Part shown: piece after piece, positions 10,931 to 23,356 of the stretch
Position numbering within the stretch: position 1 is the stretch's first letter
Layout of the letters: the number at the start of each line of letters is the position of its first letter
Origin: Udeniomyces pyricola
Lineage: Eukaryota; Basidiomycota; Tremellomycetes; Cystofilobasidiales; Mrakiaceae
Assembly: GCA_039545295.1 (NCBI GenBank)
Contig: BCIK01000034.1
Coordinates: forward strand, 1-64,000
Length of the DNA stretch: 64,000 nucleotides
Direction of reading: 5' to 3'
Position numbers and translations under genes: made by a program
The notes under the pieces: generated by a model
The model's database searches: none
What the model was told of the DNA's origin: nothing
The model's input: only the letters and a program-made list of their open reading frames with translations

Positions 10931-12490
10931 CGAAAGCCCGTTCCGATGCTTTCGAGAATGTTCGTTTGTTTCTCTTCTTCTCTTTTCCTTGCACTCCTTC
11001 TGCCTCATTCCTTTTCGTTTCCATAATAGCTTGCATCGGACATTATACACCACTAGACTTGTTCCTTTCCTTCTCATACTGTTGTTTTGTTCGTGATTAT
11101 CTGTTTTTCATGTTGTTTCGTCTCCTGTTGGCTACAGTTTCCGTCCCGTCTTGTCTTGTCTTTCTGTCTCATGACCCTTTCTCCTGTCTTTTCCACATGA
11201 ACCGTCCTCATCACTATACATTACTGTACTTTTCATCCGTCGATTTTACTTTTACTCTAGCTTCATAATAGTCTCTCGGTCTGTTGGTTTCTTCTTCTTC
11301 TTCCGCGTGATGCCTTGTTTTCTCTTCTTTCGTCGATAGATTTGTTTCGGCTTGTATGCATCATGACGATCTTTTTCTTCTTGAAAAACAGCGAGAGGAC
11401 TGTAAAAAAAAAAAAGACAAAAAAAAAGATGAATGTATTCAACCATCAAGCTGAACCAATGACCGACTTGGCCTGATCAAGCTAAATGCCAACGTACAAG
11501 CAGCTGGTGATAAAACCGTTCTCAAGCGAAAATAATAATAATAATAGTAATAATAACGAATCTGTTTGTTTCGTTTTTAATTCTGGTTGAATCTTGTCGT
11601 TGGTCGGTCAGGTGTGTTATCTGATCATCATGCAGTGTACACACAATTGGTATCCCTTCAAAATGCAAGACTCTCCCTCTCATCGTTACGTTATACATCA
11701 AAGCCCAGTCCCCCCCCCCTTTCCCCCCTCCCCAACCAGGCAGAGAGCTGCAGGTGAGATGTCGATCGAGTTGAGAGATGTATTTTCTTTTCTTTTCTTT
11801 TCCTTTTTTTTTTTTTTCTTTTTTCTTTGAGCAGTCAAGGGTTCTTTCTTTTTGTATATATAGAGTACGACTAGGGCGGTGGTGGTGCGAGTAGATTTGT
11901 GTTTAGGTGGTTGAGACGGACGTGAGTGTGTAAGTAAATGGATGGATAGAGGGGTATATGGATAGATGATAGAGAGATGGATGGGTTAGATGGGAGCGAG
12001 ATGATGACATAAGCGGAAAGGGAGGAATAAAAAATAAAAAAGGGGGGGGGAGGGGTGTTGGATGAGGCTGAGCGTGCAGATCGGATGGACGTCAAAACAA
12101 AAACGAAAAAAAAAAACCCGAAGAGATGTATTTAAATTGATTGATCAAGAAACGAAAAGAAGGAACAAGAGTCTTCCCGAAACAACACAAATGGGTGGGA
12201 AATCAAGCGGTAGGGAGGAACGGTGGATTGATAGGGAGTGGTTTGAAGGGGAGGGGGGTGTTGATCAGGTGAGAAATGACGAGGAGGGAAGAAAGACTAG
12301 GTGAGAATGAGGGTAAAAAGAGCGAGGTCGAGCCGGATCGGACATCGAGCTGGCATGAGAATGGGATGTATCCGGGAAGGACTGGGTGAAAGAAGGAGGG
12401 AAGCAGAGGGGAAGGGGGGGGGAGAGAGACAGTTGCTGGTTGTTCCGAGCCATGAATCAGAGAAGAAAGGGCCGAGATTCCTGCCGCCGA
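10931..12490. other. Convergent intergenic region, T-rich and low complexity
   Basis: No credible gene in 1.56 kb. It holds the T-rich 3' flank of paralogue 2, an AATAATAAT run near 11530-11556, a C-rich run at 11709-11730, a T run at 11788-11820 and a poly-G/A-rich stretch at 12030-12060. The open frames are repetitive. Confidence 0.55.
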
Positions 12491-14146
12491 TCACTGTATG
12501 ATGCCGAGTTCAACGAGGGCTTCCTTGGCGGCCCTGTTTCGTTTTTTTTTGTGTGAAGGGGCATAGGCGATGAGAGATGGAGTGAGGAAGCAAAAAAAAA
12601 AAAAAAAAAAAAAAAAAAGGAAAAAAAAGAGATGTCGATGGATGAGCATGAGGGTCCGGCTCGTGTTAAGATATTTTTATTAGCGAACAATTCCCTCCCA
12701 CCCCGCCATTCCCTTCCTCTAATGATAATAATGAACCTCCAAGAACCAGATCGTCCTTACGAACCTTCGCTTAACGGTCGCATGTTTCACACCAGGTTGG
12801 TGCAGGTCGGCCTTGATTTTCTGATTGACGAGCACGACGACATGATGGGCGTCGACTTTCCTCATCTCGACCGTCGATCCCTTCTTGGCGGCCCACTGAT
12901 AGAGCAACGACACAGAGTCCATCTTTTCGTCCTCTTCATCCTCGTATTTGGCTGCGTCGCTCTTCTTACCGGGCAACACTGTTCGGAGCGCTTTCCGATC
13001 GTCGTACGCCTTGTCAATGATGGGCGTGTACAATTGGGCGACCCAATCGAGAGCATACTCGAGACCGTATGTCTTGTAGATGGCGCCAATGTAGGCTTCC
13101 ATAAGATCCGCTTGGACGTCCGCGTTGAGTCGGAGCGCAGCGAGTTGGGAGGAATGCGCGAGCAGTTGGTCGGGCAGACCATAGGCTTTCGCAATGATGC
13201 ACAGCGTTTTGTTTGCTTGGAGAAAGTGGAGGAGTTCCTGTAGAGACGGTATGATTGAAGAAAAAGGACCAAGAGGGTTTTTGTGTGTGTGTAGAGATGA
13301 TGGCATGTGGGGTAATACGGATATCGATGTTTTTTTTTCTCGCATGAGTTACTACGCGTCTTTGAGCGATGCTCGGTATGAGAGGCAGACAAGATGCGAT
13401 CTCCACCAGCGTACCGTTCGCTCTCCAACCGTCAGACGAGGGTACTTGGTATGGATGACGCAGTTGATGGAGTGGTTGAGGACTGTATCACCGACGTATC
13501 TGTTAGCCAACGATAAAAATCAAAGACCCCCCCCCCAGTTTGAATAGACACGCGTTCACGTTGCGAAACGGTCAGTTCAGCTTGCTTCGAAAGCCAACTC
13601 TCTTCTGTTTGTTCTGGCTTGTCCAGATCCCACACGCGCTCTAACGAATGCGATGCCTCTAGACGTGAGATGGTACGGATGTTCTCTCATATTGTGACTG
13701 ATGAACCTGCCGAATCAAACGTTACAGGCAGCTATTCTTAAACCCCAACCCCCTTTGAACTGACAGCTAAACAACCCCCCCTAATTCTCCTTCCTAAAGT
13801 CGTAACAAGGAAGCCCGCTGACCGTTCCTACTGATACTTACTCGAGTCGTTCGTAATCATCTGCCGTACTCCCTTCAGGCTCCTCAAATCTTCTCCTGAC
13901 AAGGCTTTGGAAACTGGTGTGGGTTCGCCAAGTATCGGCGAGTGGGCCTTCGATCTTTGGGAGCGGCAAGAGCGCCTCGGCGGTGAGCGCGTTGAGGTAG
14001 GCGTTCGTTTGGACGAGCGCTTCTCGGGGATGCTGGTTGGCGATGAACGTCTGTCGGTTCTTACCGAGGCCAAGGAGACCGGAGGTTGAACCCGAGGAGG
14101 AGGAGGAGGAAGGAGAAGCGTGAGATAGGGCCGAGGGAAGATTCAT
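12491..14146 (-). CDS. RNase III domain plus dsRBD protein
   Basis: Four exons fit in phase: 14146-13842, 13499-13415, 13237-12765 and 12533-12491, giving 301 residues. The RNase III signature ERLEYVGDTVLNHSI crosses the first intron, and a second acidic site, ADLMEAYIGAIY, follows. The Glu, Asp and D-x-x-E residues that bind catalytic metal in active RNase III are therefore present. A C-terminal double-stranded-RNA-binding fold begins at DSVSLLYQWAAKKG and ends, across the last intron, in KRRAAKEALVELGII. The size and order (RNase III then dsRBD) fit either a genuine endoribonuclease III or the mitochondrial ribosomal protein mL44 (Mrpl3) family, which has the same architecture. The Ser-rich N-terminus is not a clear mitochondrial presequence. 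The start is the first ATG of the open frame. Intron 1 is about 340 bp; the last intron holds a long T tract on the sense strand. Confidence 0.85.
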
Positions 14147-14494
14147 GGTGATGGGCGAGGTGATCAAGATGGGATTCGAGGAGACGCGCGGGATGTGGGA
14201 ATATGGTGCGTAAGGGGAAGGCGATGCTGAAAGTGATCAAGCGGCGCGCGCCCGTCATGATTGATGGATGATGCTGGTTGAAGTGATCCTCGTGATTCAC
14301 ATGTGCGTTTAATTATTCATCGTGTCATATATATATATATATACATGACACGACCACACACCAACCATTACAATCAGATTCATTCATCGATAACGTGGAT
14401 TACAAACAGAAACACGATAATAAAGTGATACAGTCACTACAAGAGGAGGGTCGAAACAAACAAAGGAATTGACGTCAATCTAGTCCTCAGTTCG

Positions 14495-15957
14495 TTACAT
14501 GCCCATCTTGGCCTTGACCTTGTCAATGACCGAAGGGTGATCCTTGCCATGGGCAACGTCAGGTCGCTCATCCTCGTAGTTGGTGGTACCATCGAGCTGT
14601 CCAGTACCGACTCGGTTACTACAAAAGTGACAAGAAAAAAAGAAGAAATACATATATATATAATCACATGTTAGCAAGACGACGCAACATCCGGAATAGC
14701 CACGGTTGGAACGAGCAAAGAAATCATAGGCTCACCCAGCAGCGTCGTAGTTGGATCGGATACCGTGGTTACCCTCACCGGCGACCAAGTTGGCGGCCGG
14801 GACATGGTCCTGGTTCTGGAAGTTGCCAGTCTTGTTGTGCTCGTGCTGGTGGAGGCCAGCGGGGACGGCTCCAGCGGCACCAGCGCCAGCGACACCGGCA
14901 CCGGGGATGCCAGCACCGGTAGCACCGTGGTGAGCGCCAGGAACGCCGGTTCCAGTCTCGGCAACGGGGACGGCGTGAGCAACCTTCTCAGTCACGGGGA
15001 CATGAGCGCCAGCATGGTGCTCCTTGGCTCCCTGTCAGATCGGACGCGTACCGAGATGGATGGGAAAAGGACAAGAAAGCGCGTAAGTATAAAAGCCAAC
15101 TTGACTACGTGCATGTCCTGGAAAGACGACGCCATAAGCGAACGGTGGAGTGATATTGTAGATGGACGCACGTAAGAGTGGGAGATCTCCTCGGCCTGGT
15201 TAGTGTAGCCCGAAGTGCCGGTCGAAAGGGGTCCTCCGGATCCAACGATGCCCGATCCGACGGTGCCAGTGTGGTGGGAGTGGTCGTGGTGTCCCTCAGA
15301 GTGAGATTGGTGACCCTAGGTAAAGAAGTCGAAATACAGAGTTAGAAGGTGACATAGGTGAGGAGCGATGAAGCATCGAGAGACTTACGTGCAAAGCCGA
15401 CTCGTTGATGTTAGTGTCTCGGCCAAAGTGGGTAGTGTTGTTGTCGGGGCTTTTTTTTGGTTTGAAGAATGAGATGGTGAAAGATGGCGGGTTAGGTAAT
15501 GATGCGATGTAAATGAGGATACTACACCAAAGTGATGACGACTCACTTGGGGTTCTTGCCGTAGACGGATCGGTCTCCGTAAGCTGAGAGATGCAAGGAA
15601 TAAAGAGAAGAGAAACGAAAAATGTATGAAGGCAAGCGGGAGACTGAGCTCGTGATGACGCGTGAAGACACACAAGACCTGATGGGAGAGGGCGGGGACA
15701 GAGAAGGGAGAAAGAAAGCGAAAGTCTAAATGGAGATGAGAAAAGCAAAGGGAATGAAAAATACGCACCATCGTCGCCCGCAGGTCGGGTCAAAGTCGAG
15801 TCAGAGTACTCGATGGTGGGTTCGTTGGCTCCTCGGCTGATGATGGATGGAAAAGGGAGAGCATATGGGGTGAGGGTGTTGGGAGAGGGAGAGAGAGAGA
15901 GACTGGGTCAGCTGACGGAGATGTTGGGCGATAATTGCCAGCCAGACCAGACGTCAT
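14495..15957 (-). CDS. Hydrophilin-like Gly/His-rich protein
   Basis: Seven small exons join in phase (15957-15917, 15836-15769, 15583-15547, 15449-15389, 15315-15172, 15031-14736, 14618-14495), giving about 256 residues. The protein is hydrophilic, with no signal peptide or membrane segment. It has a Tyr/Asp/Asn-rich N-terminal third (GDRSVYGKNPNPDNNTTHFG), a His-rich stretch (HSEGHHDHSHHTG), a Gly/Ala repeat region (GAGIPGAGVAGAGAAGAVP) and a C-terminus ending DHPSVIDKVKAKMGM. This composition is typical of fungal stress-induced hydrophilins, which protect cells during desiccation or starvation; no enzymatic domain is seen. The first exon is the weakest part because its donor would be gtcagc. 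Many short introns for such a small protein is notable. Confidence 0.7.
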
Positions 15958-16651
15958 TCCGTGGAGCAGATGGCGTGGTGTGGCGGGTGGCAGTGGGAGC
16001 GGAAAGAAGCAAGAGGACGACTGACGTAGCGGACATGTTGATTGAGTGGGTTGTCGTTGGGTGGATGGATGGATGGGCTGGGGATGAGAGTGTGATGATG
16101 TGGTTGAAGGGGGAAGGTGAGATGGGGGGACGTATATATATGCGTGAAAAGGCGATGGAAGGGCCAGAGCAGAGGGAACACAAAACGACGTCATTCCACG
16201 AAACATCATCATCATCATCTCACATTCGATCGCCGCCTTGGCTTCATCCGGTTTCATCCATCTCGGCTATCGTCCTCTTTATATATATATATATATAAAT
16301 ACATAAATACAACATATATATATGCAATACAACTTATCTATATAAATTAAACCATCCTCATCGCGTCGCACAGGACGTCGACAGCCTATCCTACGGATAT
16401 ATACTATGCCAAGCGAGAGGACGTCTTGATGCAGATCATCAGCTCATCATTCGAACACGAACAGCTATAACGAACAACGATCATCTAGCCAAGATGAACA
16501 AACAGCCTCACCACGTCTGGCGCTCGCAATCGGAGCATGCGAGTGCAGTATGGGCTCGACGAACCGACCATCTGCTTCTTTCAATTTCCTCTGGACTACT
16601 TTCAATACCATGAATATATATATATGTATAGCGTGACATCCTAACTCCATC
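15958..16651. other. Intergenic region with TA microsatellites
   Basis: No gene seen. It is the upstream region of the hydrophilin-like gene and the 3' flank of the DUF2461 gene. It has TATATA runs at 16280-16298 and 16311-16324 and ATATAT near 16611-16625. One GGATGGATGGATG run (16059-16075) is present. Confidence 0.55.
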
Positions 16652-18974
16652 CTATTCTTCGTCATCATCATCTACGCCTTGGCCAGCTTCATCATCATCT
16701 TGTTCTTCTTCTTCCTCATCGTCGTCGTCCGCGGGAGGAAGAACGACCATCGTGTTCAGACTGATTCAACGACAAGGACACCGAACGAGGCAACCAACGT
16801 AACGGATCAGTGAACGGCCAACCTCCTCCTCCTCGAGTCCACAAATCCTCATCCAAAACAAAACAAAACAAAACAAAACAAAACAAAACAAAAAAGAAAC
16901 AACAACAACAACAACAATAACCAAGGAAAATAAAGGAGTAAGGGAGGAAACTGACTAGTGGATGAATGGAAGAGCGATCTCGGAGAGACGAAGGAGCTCT
17001 TGTTGCCAAGTCGGAGAGAGGACTTCTGCGTCCGTGAAACTTTTCAACAAAGAAAAGTAGCCGCCCAAAAGTATTGCGATAGATCAGTCAAGGACGCCTC
17101 AAGGATGAAGGAAAGAAAGGGGAAAAGTGAACAGGAAATAGGAAGGGGGAGGATGGAACGGACTGTTTGACGACGGCGATAGATCGAAGTTTGAGCAGGT
17201 CTATGTCCTTGTGGTCTTTGGCGATCCCCTTGGGGGCCACTTTGAGGGCCTATATCAGAGGGGGGGAGAGCAAGAAAAAAGATGACTCAAGGTTGATCAA
17301 CCCCATCAAGCCAAGACAGACGACCACAATTCCCACTCCTGAGGCATATAGACGACAAGAAAGATAATTCAACTCACATCGTCGTTACCAAAGACACTCC
17401 GTCTTCTAGGCTTATTCCCTCCTGTTCCAGTCGTATCCTCTTCTTCCTCGTCCTCATCCTTGTCACTTTCGACCGCTTCATCTTCTTCTTCTTCGTTCTG
17501 GGTACCCTTTTTCTTCTTGGGCTTCTTTTTGGGCTTGGGTTTGGCTTTCTTCTTCTTTTCGGGAGGGAAGGGTTTGGGTTCGCCGAATTCTGAGAAGCGG
17601 GGTCCGGATCAAAAGGGCGCAGAGAAGTGAGTGAGATGATCGCACACGTCGTGAGGATCAATCAAGAAAAGGTTAATCAAACAAAACAAAACAAAAAGGC
17701 ACAAGAAACCCCCAAGTCAGTGTCCAGAAAACATCATCATCAGCGAGACAAAGAGGGACGTTTGACAACACGAACCTTTGACAAAGTCGGACTGAGAAAG
17801 GATCTTGCGGAGAGGCTTGGAATCACGAATGATGGTGGACCTAAGATCGAACGGTAAAGAGCCAAACCAAGTTGAGTAAGATAAGTCGTCGGAACGGAAA
17901 ACAAAGATGATGGAAAGGGGGATTTGCCAATTCTTGCTGACTCCAGTCAAGGGGACTGATTGACTCAGAGAGTGCATGGTAGGATTTCAGAGAGGAGGAA
18001 AGTGTGTCAAGAAGACAGATGATTGGGTTACCTGATATTGGCTAGCTCTTGCTTCTCGGGGCCCCAAATACCGAAGGCAATGAGAGAGCGGTTATTAGGC
18101 ATGACTGAGGATAAACACGAATCAAGTCAGAGGAAAAGAGCATGAGACAGGCAAAAGACACATTGGCAGACGCCGAGAAATTCAGCTAAGCGAAGATAGA
18201 CAAGCTCACCCATGATATGGTCTAGGCGAGTCGGTAGATTGGACGAGAAAGACGAAAAAAAAAAAAGAAAGGCAGAAAACATGCGAAATAACGATTAGCG
18301 ATAAAAGATGAAACTCGGACTTCAGGAATCCTGGTCCCCCAAGGAAAAAAAAAAACCGACACAGAGAACCTTCCGATGAAGTCACTCACAATGAGCAAAG
18401 ATACCCTTGCGTCCCGTTCTCGACAGACTAACGCTGAGGTTTTTCTTGTATGGCGTCCGATCGTTGGAAAACCGGATGTCACGTGCGAGGCGATGGACGA
18501 TGTCCTTGGGAGGGAGATAGGGAAGTTCGGTATCGATCTCCATCAGTCTTCGATGGGTGCAAGTGATTAAGGGCAAGAGTCAGCTTCGGCGCGGTTCTCA
18601 TCGGTCGCGAACAATCTGAACGGAAAATCGGCTGGGAATAAACATCGGAAAAGAAAGCAGATAAGAAATCAAACTGGGCAGAAATTCTGACGCACTTTGG
18701 GAGAAAATCCTCGACAAAATCCTTAAATTCCTTCTCGGCTTGTCGGTAGACAGGCTCATTGGCCCAAAACCTACGAATAGAAGGGTGGGCGTATTGTTAA
18801 GATCCGATACCAGTCGTCACCGAAAGAGGTCATATGCGTGTTTTTGAGAAAAATTCAACGAACCATTCGCGATCGTTCTTTTCGGGATCAAGTAGGCACG
18901 TCAAAAAGTTGAAAGTATTCTGCGAGATCTGACCGGGAGGAACTAAGCTCGAGATAGCATGAGATTGTTAGGAG

Positions 18975-19008
<34 letters not shown>

Positions 19009-19468
19009 AAGAAAGAAAAAAAACAGTTGCATCAGATCTTGCTTTTGGATTCATACTCGTTGGTCTTTCTATTTAGTCATTTCATGAGCGAGCTTTTATC
19101 TTGATCGACGTACCTCTGCCCTTTGTTGGGGCCTTGACAACATTCCTGACGACTCTTCCTCCTGATTTTGCCTTTCCTTTACCCTTGACGACCTCTTCTT
19201 CCTCTGAATCGTCATCCTCATCATCCTCAATCTCCTCATCATCGTCGTCATCGTCGTCCTCCTCATCACTCTCCTCCTTCATCTTCTTGTTGACGCGTTT
19301 AGAACCTTTGCCTTCCTCTGCAGCCTTTCGCTTCATAGCGTTCCTGGTTTCCTCAAAATCAGACCCATCGAGATCGTCCTCGCTGGAGGTGGAGGATGCT
19401 TCATTGGCGTCTTCATCACTGGGAATGGGCGAGCGTTTGTTGGTACGACGGCTCCGGACTGCTGGCAT
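16652..19468 (-). CDS. DUF2461 family protein with acidic N-terminus
   Basis: This is a multi-exon gene starting at ATG 19468 and ending at TAG 16652-16654. The first exon encodes a Ser/Asp/Glu-rich, probably nuclear N-terminus with long acidic runs and Lys clusters. The conserved DUF2461 (TIGR02453) domain follows across several exons. Recognisable blocks are ISQNTFNFLTCLLDPEKNDREWFW, VYRQAEKEFKDFVEDFLPK, RLARDIRFSNDRTPYKKNLSV, NRSLIAFGIWGPEKQELANI and PKGIAKDHKDIDLLKLRSIAV. A Lys-rich/acidic insertion (about 17400-17590) splits the domain. The C-terminus is again acidic. Family members have no known function. Exon 2 is a probable 12-bp microexon near 19070. Exact exon borders beyond the first three were not all fixed. 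Confidence 0.8.
16857..16893. repeat. AAAAC pentamer microsatellite
   Basis: About seven to eight copies of AAAAC (GTTTT on the sense strand), followed by AAC triplets, inside an intron of the DUF2461 gene. Confidence 0.95.
18975..19006. repeat. Poly-A tract (poly-T on sense strand of gene)
   Basis: A run of 32 A on the plus strand within an intron of the minus-strand DUF2461 gene, close upstream of its acceptor. It would act as an extended pyrimidine tract. Confidence 0.95.
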
Positions 19469-19796
19469 GGATGAGGATGTGGTTGGTCGGGGAGGGACAG
19501 TGGCAAGTGGGGGTCAGAGGCGTCGGATGATGGATGGGAGGGAAACATCTGGAACGTCATCGATTATCATCCATCCACGGCCAAACGCGACAGTCGGCGT
19601 CGGCATGTCCACCTGTCAGCTGTCAGTCCGACGGGGGCCTGCCGATATATCGATCCATCCATCAAACCATCAATCTCGATCAACAAACAACCATATCATC
19701 AGCTAACCGACCTTACCTCGCACCCTCAACCCTCATCGTGTTCAACCAGATCCATTCATATCAACCTCCTCGTTTAACCACTACTCCCCACGCGCC
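19469..19796. promoter_or_regulatory. Divergent promoter DUF2461 / PITH genes
   Basis: A 328-bp interval separates two start codons facing away from each other, so it must hold both promoters. ATC/CATCC-rich sequence is visible (19555-19690) but no defined box. Confidence 0.6.
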
Positions 19797-21245
19797 ATGC
19801 CCACCTGCGAGGACGATCTCAGTCAGTCCTCGCTCGACCCTCTTTCTGTTTCTCTCAACCGTCTCTCCGTCCATTCTCTGCCTTCACAGAGAGCTTTTTC
19901 TACCGTACAACCCTCTGAATACGCTCCTCATCTCTCCTCACAGCCTTGACAGACCTCTTGACCTCTACACTCTCCTCCACTCGCCTCACTTCCGGCTCGA
20001 CCTCCCAATCCAACCTCTTCCCCCAAATCGACCGCGACAACGTCCACGCGCTCAATCTCGAGCAAGATCGCGCGTCGGGCGCGAGTAAAGACGCCAAAAG
20101 CATCATCAAGGACTGGCAAGATAGGGATGAGGAAGGTATTTGGATCGAGAGTGGGGTTGATGATCAGGTATGAGGCGTCGATCCCTTGTCAGAGCGTATT
20201 CATGGACAGATTGGACAGCAGACAGATGACGCCGGTGTTTGGTTTAAGGCACTTGTATCCTTCGGTCACTGACCTGTTCCTTCTTCGCGATTGGTTGCAT
20301 GCTCCACTCAGCTCATCATCAACGTTCCTTTTATCCAAAACGTGCGAAGTAAGGCCATTTGTCAGGGTTTCGATGCATTTATACGCCAGCGTCTTGTACC
20401 CTAGCCTACGCGTCTGGTTTTCTGACCTGTCCATGTTGATTCTCATGATTCAAACGTGCATTTTTCGCTTCCTTCTCCCTGATCCGATAGTAAGATCCAT
20501 CTTGATCAAGACGGGTCGCGGTGAATCTCAACCTGCTCTTCTCCGTCTCTACGCCAACCGGACCGATGGGTCCGTCCTCTCCCTTACGACGTCTCGTTCT
20601 TCCCTCTACATCCATCTCACTTGGTCACCTTTATTCCCCTCATCATTGACTTTGTCTCAACCTTTGCTCTTGCTTTACTCCAGTGTAACGTTCTCCGAGA
20701 CTCTGACACCGCCCGAAGGTCTAAAACCGTCTCAAGAACTTTCACTCCTCTCTTCGAGCTCGACGGCACTCGGATCGGGGGTGACAGAGTATCCACTGAA
20801 AGTTCAAGTCTTCAAAGATGTCGTCAGCATGAGCTTGTTCTTTGGCGAGAGCGAAGGTGGAGAGAAGACTCGGATTTAGTGAGTCGCTGAGTGATCATTC
20901 AGGCAATCAATCCCTAAACAAGTCAAATAAACGAGGACACGTAGAGGGAAGACCACTCACTGATGGCTGTTTTTTTGTGTGATTTCTTTGGATGTTGACG
21001 GAATTAGCTTCATTGGTTTCCTCGGCGATCCTAGGAATCCTAGCAAATCTTCCGACACAGAAATGACCATCCCTGCCGCTCAGGTAAATAATAATAACCA
21101 TAAAACCGTTCAATCTGATTCTCTGGCCCCCGGCCCCGCCCTGCCCATTCATGATCATCCATCCTCTCTTTCTTCTTCCCTCCCCTATCCCCCACGTCTG
21201 ATCCTCCCAAACGGAGCTAACCCAACTCTGAAGGACCCAAGCTGA
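19797..21245 (+). CDS. PITH domain protein (PITHD1-like)
   Basis: The model starts MPTCEDDL at 19797. Exon 1 is 25 bp, and exon 2 (19944-20167) encodes NLFPQIDRDNVHALNLEQ and later WIESGVDDQ. Further exons give LIINVPFIQNVR, then IRSILIKTGRGESQPALLRLYANRTDG, then VTFSETLTPPEGL and YPLKVQVFKDVVSMSLFFGE, and finally IGFLGDPRNPSKSSDTEMTIPAAQ. Phases agree at each junction. These blocks match the PITH (DUF1000) domain in order, the C-terminal domain of thioredoxin-like TXNL1 proteins and the whole of PITHD1. PITH proteins associate with the proteasome. No thioredoxin domain is present. The last ~50 codons may be readthrough of an unrecognised intron, so the 3' end (TGA 21243-21245) is tentative. 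Confidence 0.83.
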
Positions 21246-23356
21246 CCCCTGACATGTTTACGTCCTTTTTTTTTGTTGGTCTTGTTGTACTTTGTACTGA
21301 ACATGTTCATCAGGGAGCGGATGCCCCGATCGGAGGTGTGCGAGAAACCGCGCGACCTCGCGACTCGACGATACGATGATTTTTTTTTTAAAGTTTTTGT
21401 TGTTGTTGTTGTTGTTGTACCGCAGATAGCTGGCTGTGCTGGTCGTCGCTTGCATATTTCTGGCCTCGACTTCTCTTTCCTCTTCCTTTTCTTGAGCCCT
21501 TCTCGATAAAGCATAGTCCGCCTAGGCTCGTGAGATCTGATCAAGCTCCGAAGATCTGAAGGCTCGACTTGGCTAGCTTCGCTCTGTACGTTTCGTAAGG
21601 GCGAAACGGATTAAAGTTCCGCATCGATTGGGACTGCTCGTGCATGCATTGATCTGGACTCAATAAAGAACAACTGCGCATGAATCAAGTGAAGGCGCCA
21701 ATGAGAAGACTCCTATTGCAGCTAGGAATCTCTAGTTCAATGCAGCTTGAAGCTTGGAGAACGGATTTTGAGATGCTCAAGCATATGACCCGATCGATCG
21801 ATCGATCGATCGATCGCGTGCCAAAGTTGCGGATGGGTGTATGTGTGTGTGTGTGTGGAGTGTCAGTATAATAACGTGAGTGTATGCGCGCAGACGTGTG
21901 GGCTGCTAGAGTGCCGCGTAAATAAACCGACGACGCGCGGTCGATTTGATTTGATCGATCTGATCAACTGAAGGCAGAGAGAGGCGTTCAGACTGCAGAC
22001 GGAAGCTAGGGAGGGATCCCACATATTTGCGAGCTAACGAGCGAGACAGCAAGCGTTTCGTTTCTCTCCCTCTCCCTCTCGCGAAGAAGCGTGGAAACGA
22101 CCGACGACGCCTCTCTCTCATCATATATCATATATCCTACGCCCAACCCTCGCTCGACTCAACATCGTCTCCTATCCGTCTCCTCGCTCTCGAGGCCTTG
22201 CCTGCCTGTTCCGAACCCCTAGACAGCACGATATCCATCACACCCGCTCCCTCCAGTCGCCCTCCCCAAACCGACGCTGTGCGAGGCCAGATCGATTCCT
22301 TCCGGAGCGGTGCCAGCCAAAGCCGAGCCTCCTTCAATCGCCGCCGCACCCATCGTTCGGACGTGTCTGACTCTCGACTCTCTCGCCTAGTGCCGACCAT
22401 CCGAAACGCCTCGTCTCCAACGTCATTCGTCTCCTCATCCTCGTCCGCTTGCTTTCATCAGGTTCGTTCCTCTTGATAGTTATTTTCTCACTTGCCTTTG
22501 CGTCGATGAGCGGGGCTCAAGGAGAGTAGGCCGCAGCTTCGGCTCAGCTGGGTCTGGAAACGGCGGAGATTGACTCGGAAGATCTAGCAGGGATCGGTCG
22601 TGGTGGGATCCGGGCTCAAGTTTCCAACCTCGCCTTCCTGACCCGGCAGAGTCCGTCCGTCCCCTTGGCCGAGAAGAAATTGTCCATGACTCAAGGGATG
22701 GCTTTGCCGTATATGGAGCTGATCCATCACGCCGATGCAAGGAGTGTGTGTGTGTGGAAAGAAGGGACGGAACAAGAAAGAGCCGAGGGGCTGGTCGGGT
22801 AGGCTTGTTTGGCCTGCGTCCTGATGCCTCAGTTCCGGATGGGGAGTAAACTAGTGGACCCCCAAGGCGTCGTGGTTGTTGCTTCCTTCTCTTGCTAGCC
22901 TTTGCCCTTCTGCGTCCTGTATGTCGTGATGTAGGATGGGTTGCCATGAGAATGCACTTGGCACTTGATCCTCTGTTGAGATAGTTCAGCCAGTATTGAT
23001 CGGATACGTTCTCGTTCGCGGGGTGTACATCTGCTGACACGTCCTCTACCCCTGCTTCTTCCACCTCTTTCCCTGTCTATCCTTGCATGCCTTCCAACCT
23101 TTCCTCCTCATCCTGCCCCTCCGTCCTCCCGACCTATACTGACTATACACCCGGATCCTTCTTCCTACGGACTCTGCCCTTCTTCACAACCATCTCTATA
23201 TTTTGTCCCACTGGTCTCATTTGGCATCGCAGCCGCGTCACCTTCTCTCTACAGTCTCTCCTCGCCACCCAGCCGCGTTTCCTTGCTTCTCCGTCCCTGC
23301 TCCCTTCCTCTTAGTGGCAGCATCGATACCAATCCCAATCTCGTTCAGTCTCCGAG
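21246..23356. other. Intergenic region upstream of kinase gene
   Basis: No confident gene in 2.1 kb. It contains a TTG/GTT run (21390-21420), a GATC tandem palindrome (21791-21816), a GTGTGT run (21838-21860), and open frames such as 22027-22476 that are Ser/Arg-rich and match no family. A 7-bp-stem hairpin (CGTTTCG/CGAAACG) is at 21588-21607. Part of it may be a long 5' UTR with introns of the kinase gene. Confidence 0.5.

Noticed and set aside
13795..13810. AAAGTCGTAACAAGG resembles the 3' end of SSU rRNA
   Set aside because: Only about 15 bases match and the flanks do not continue as rRNA; it lies inside the first intron of the RNase III gene, so it is treated as chance.
21588..21607. CGTTTCG/CGAAACG hairpin as a possible RNA gene or terminator
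   Set aside because: Isolated short stem with no T run or RNA family features; not enough to call.
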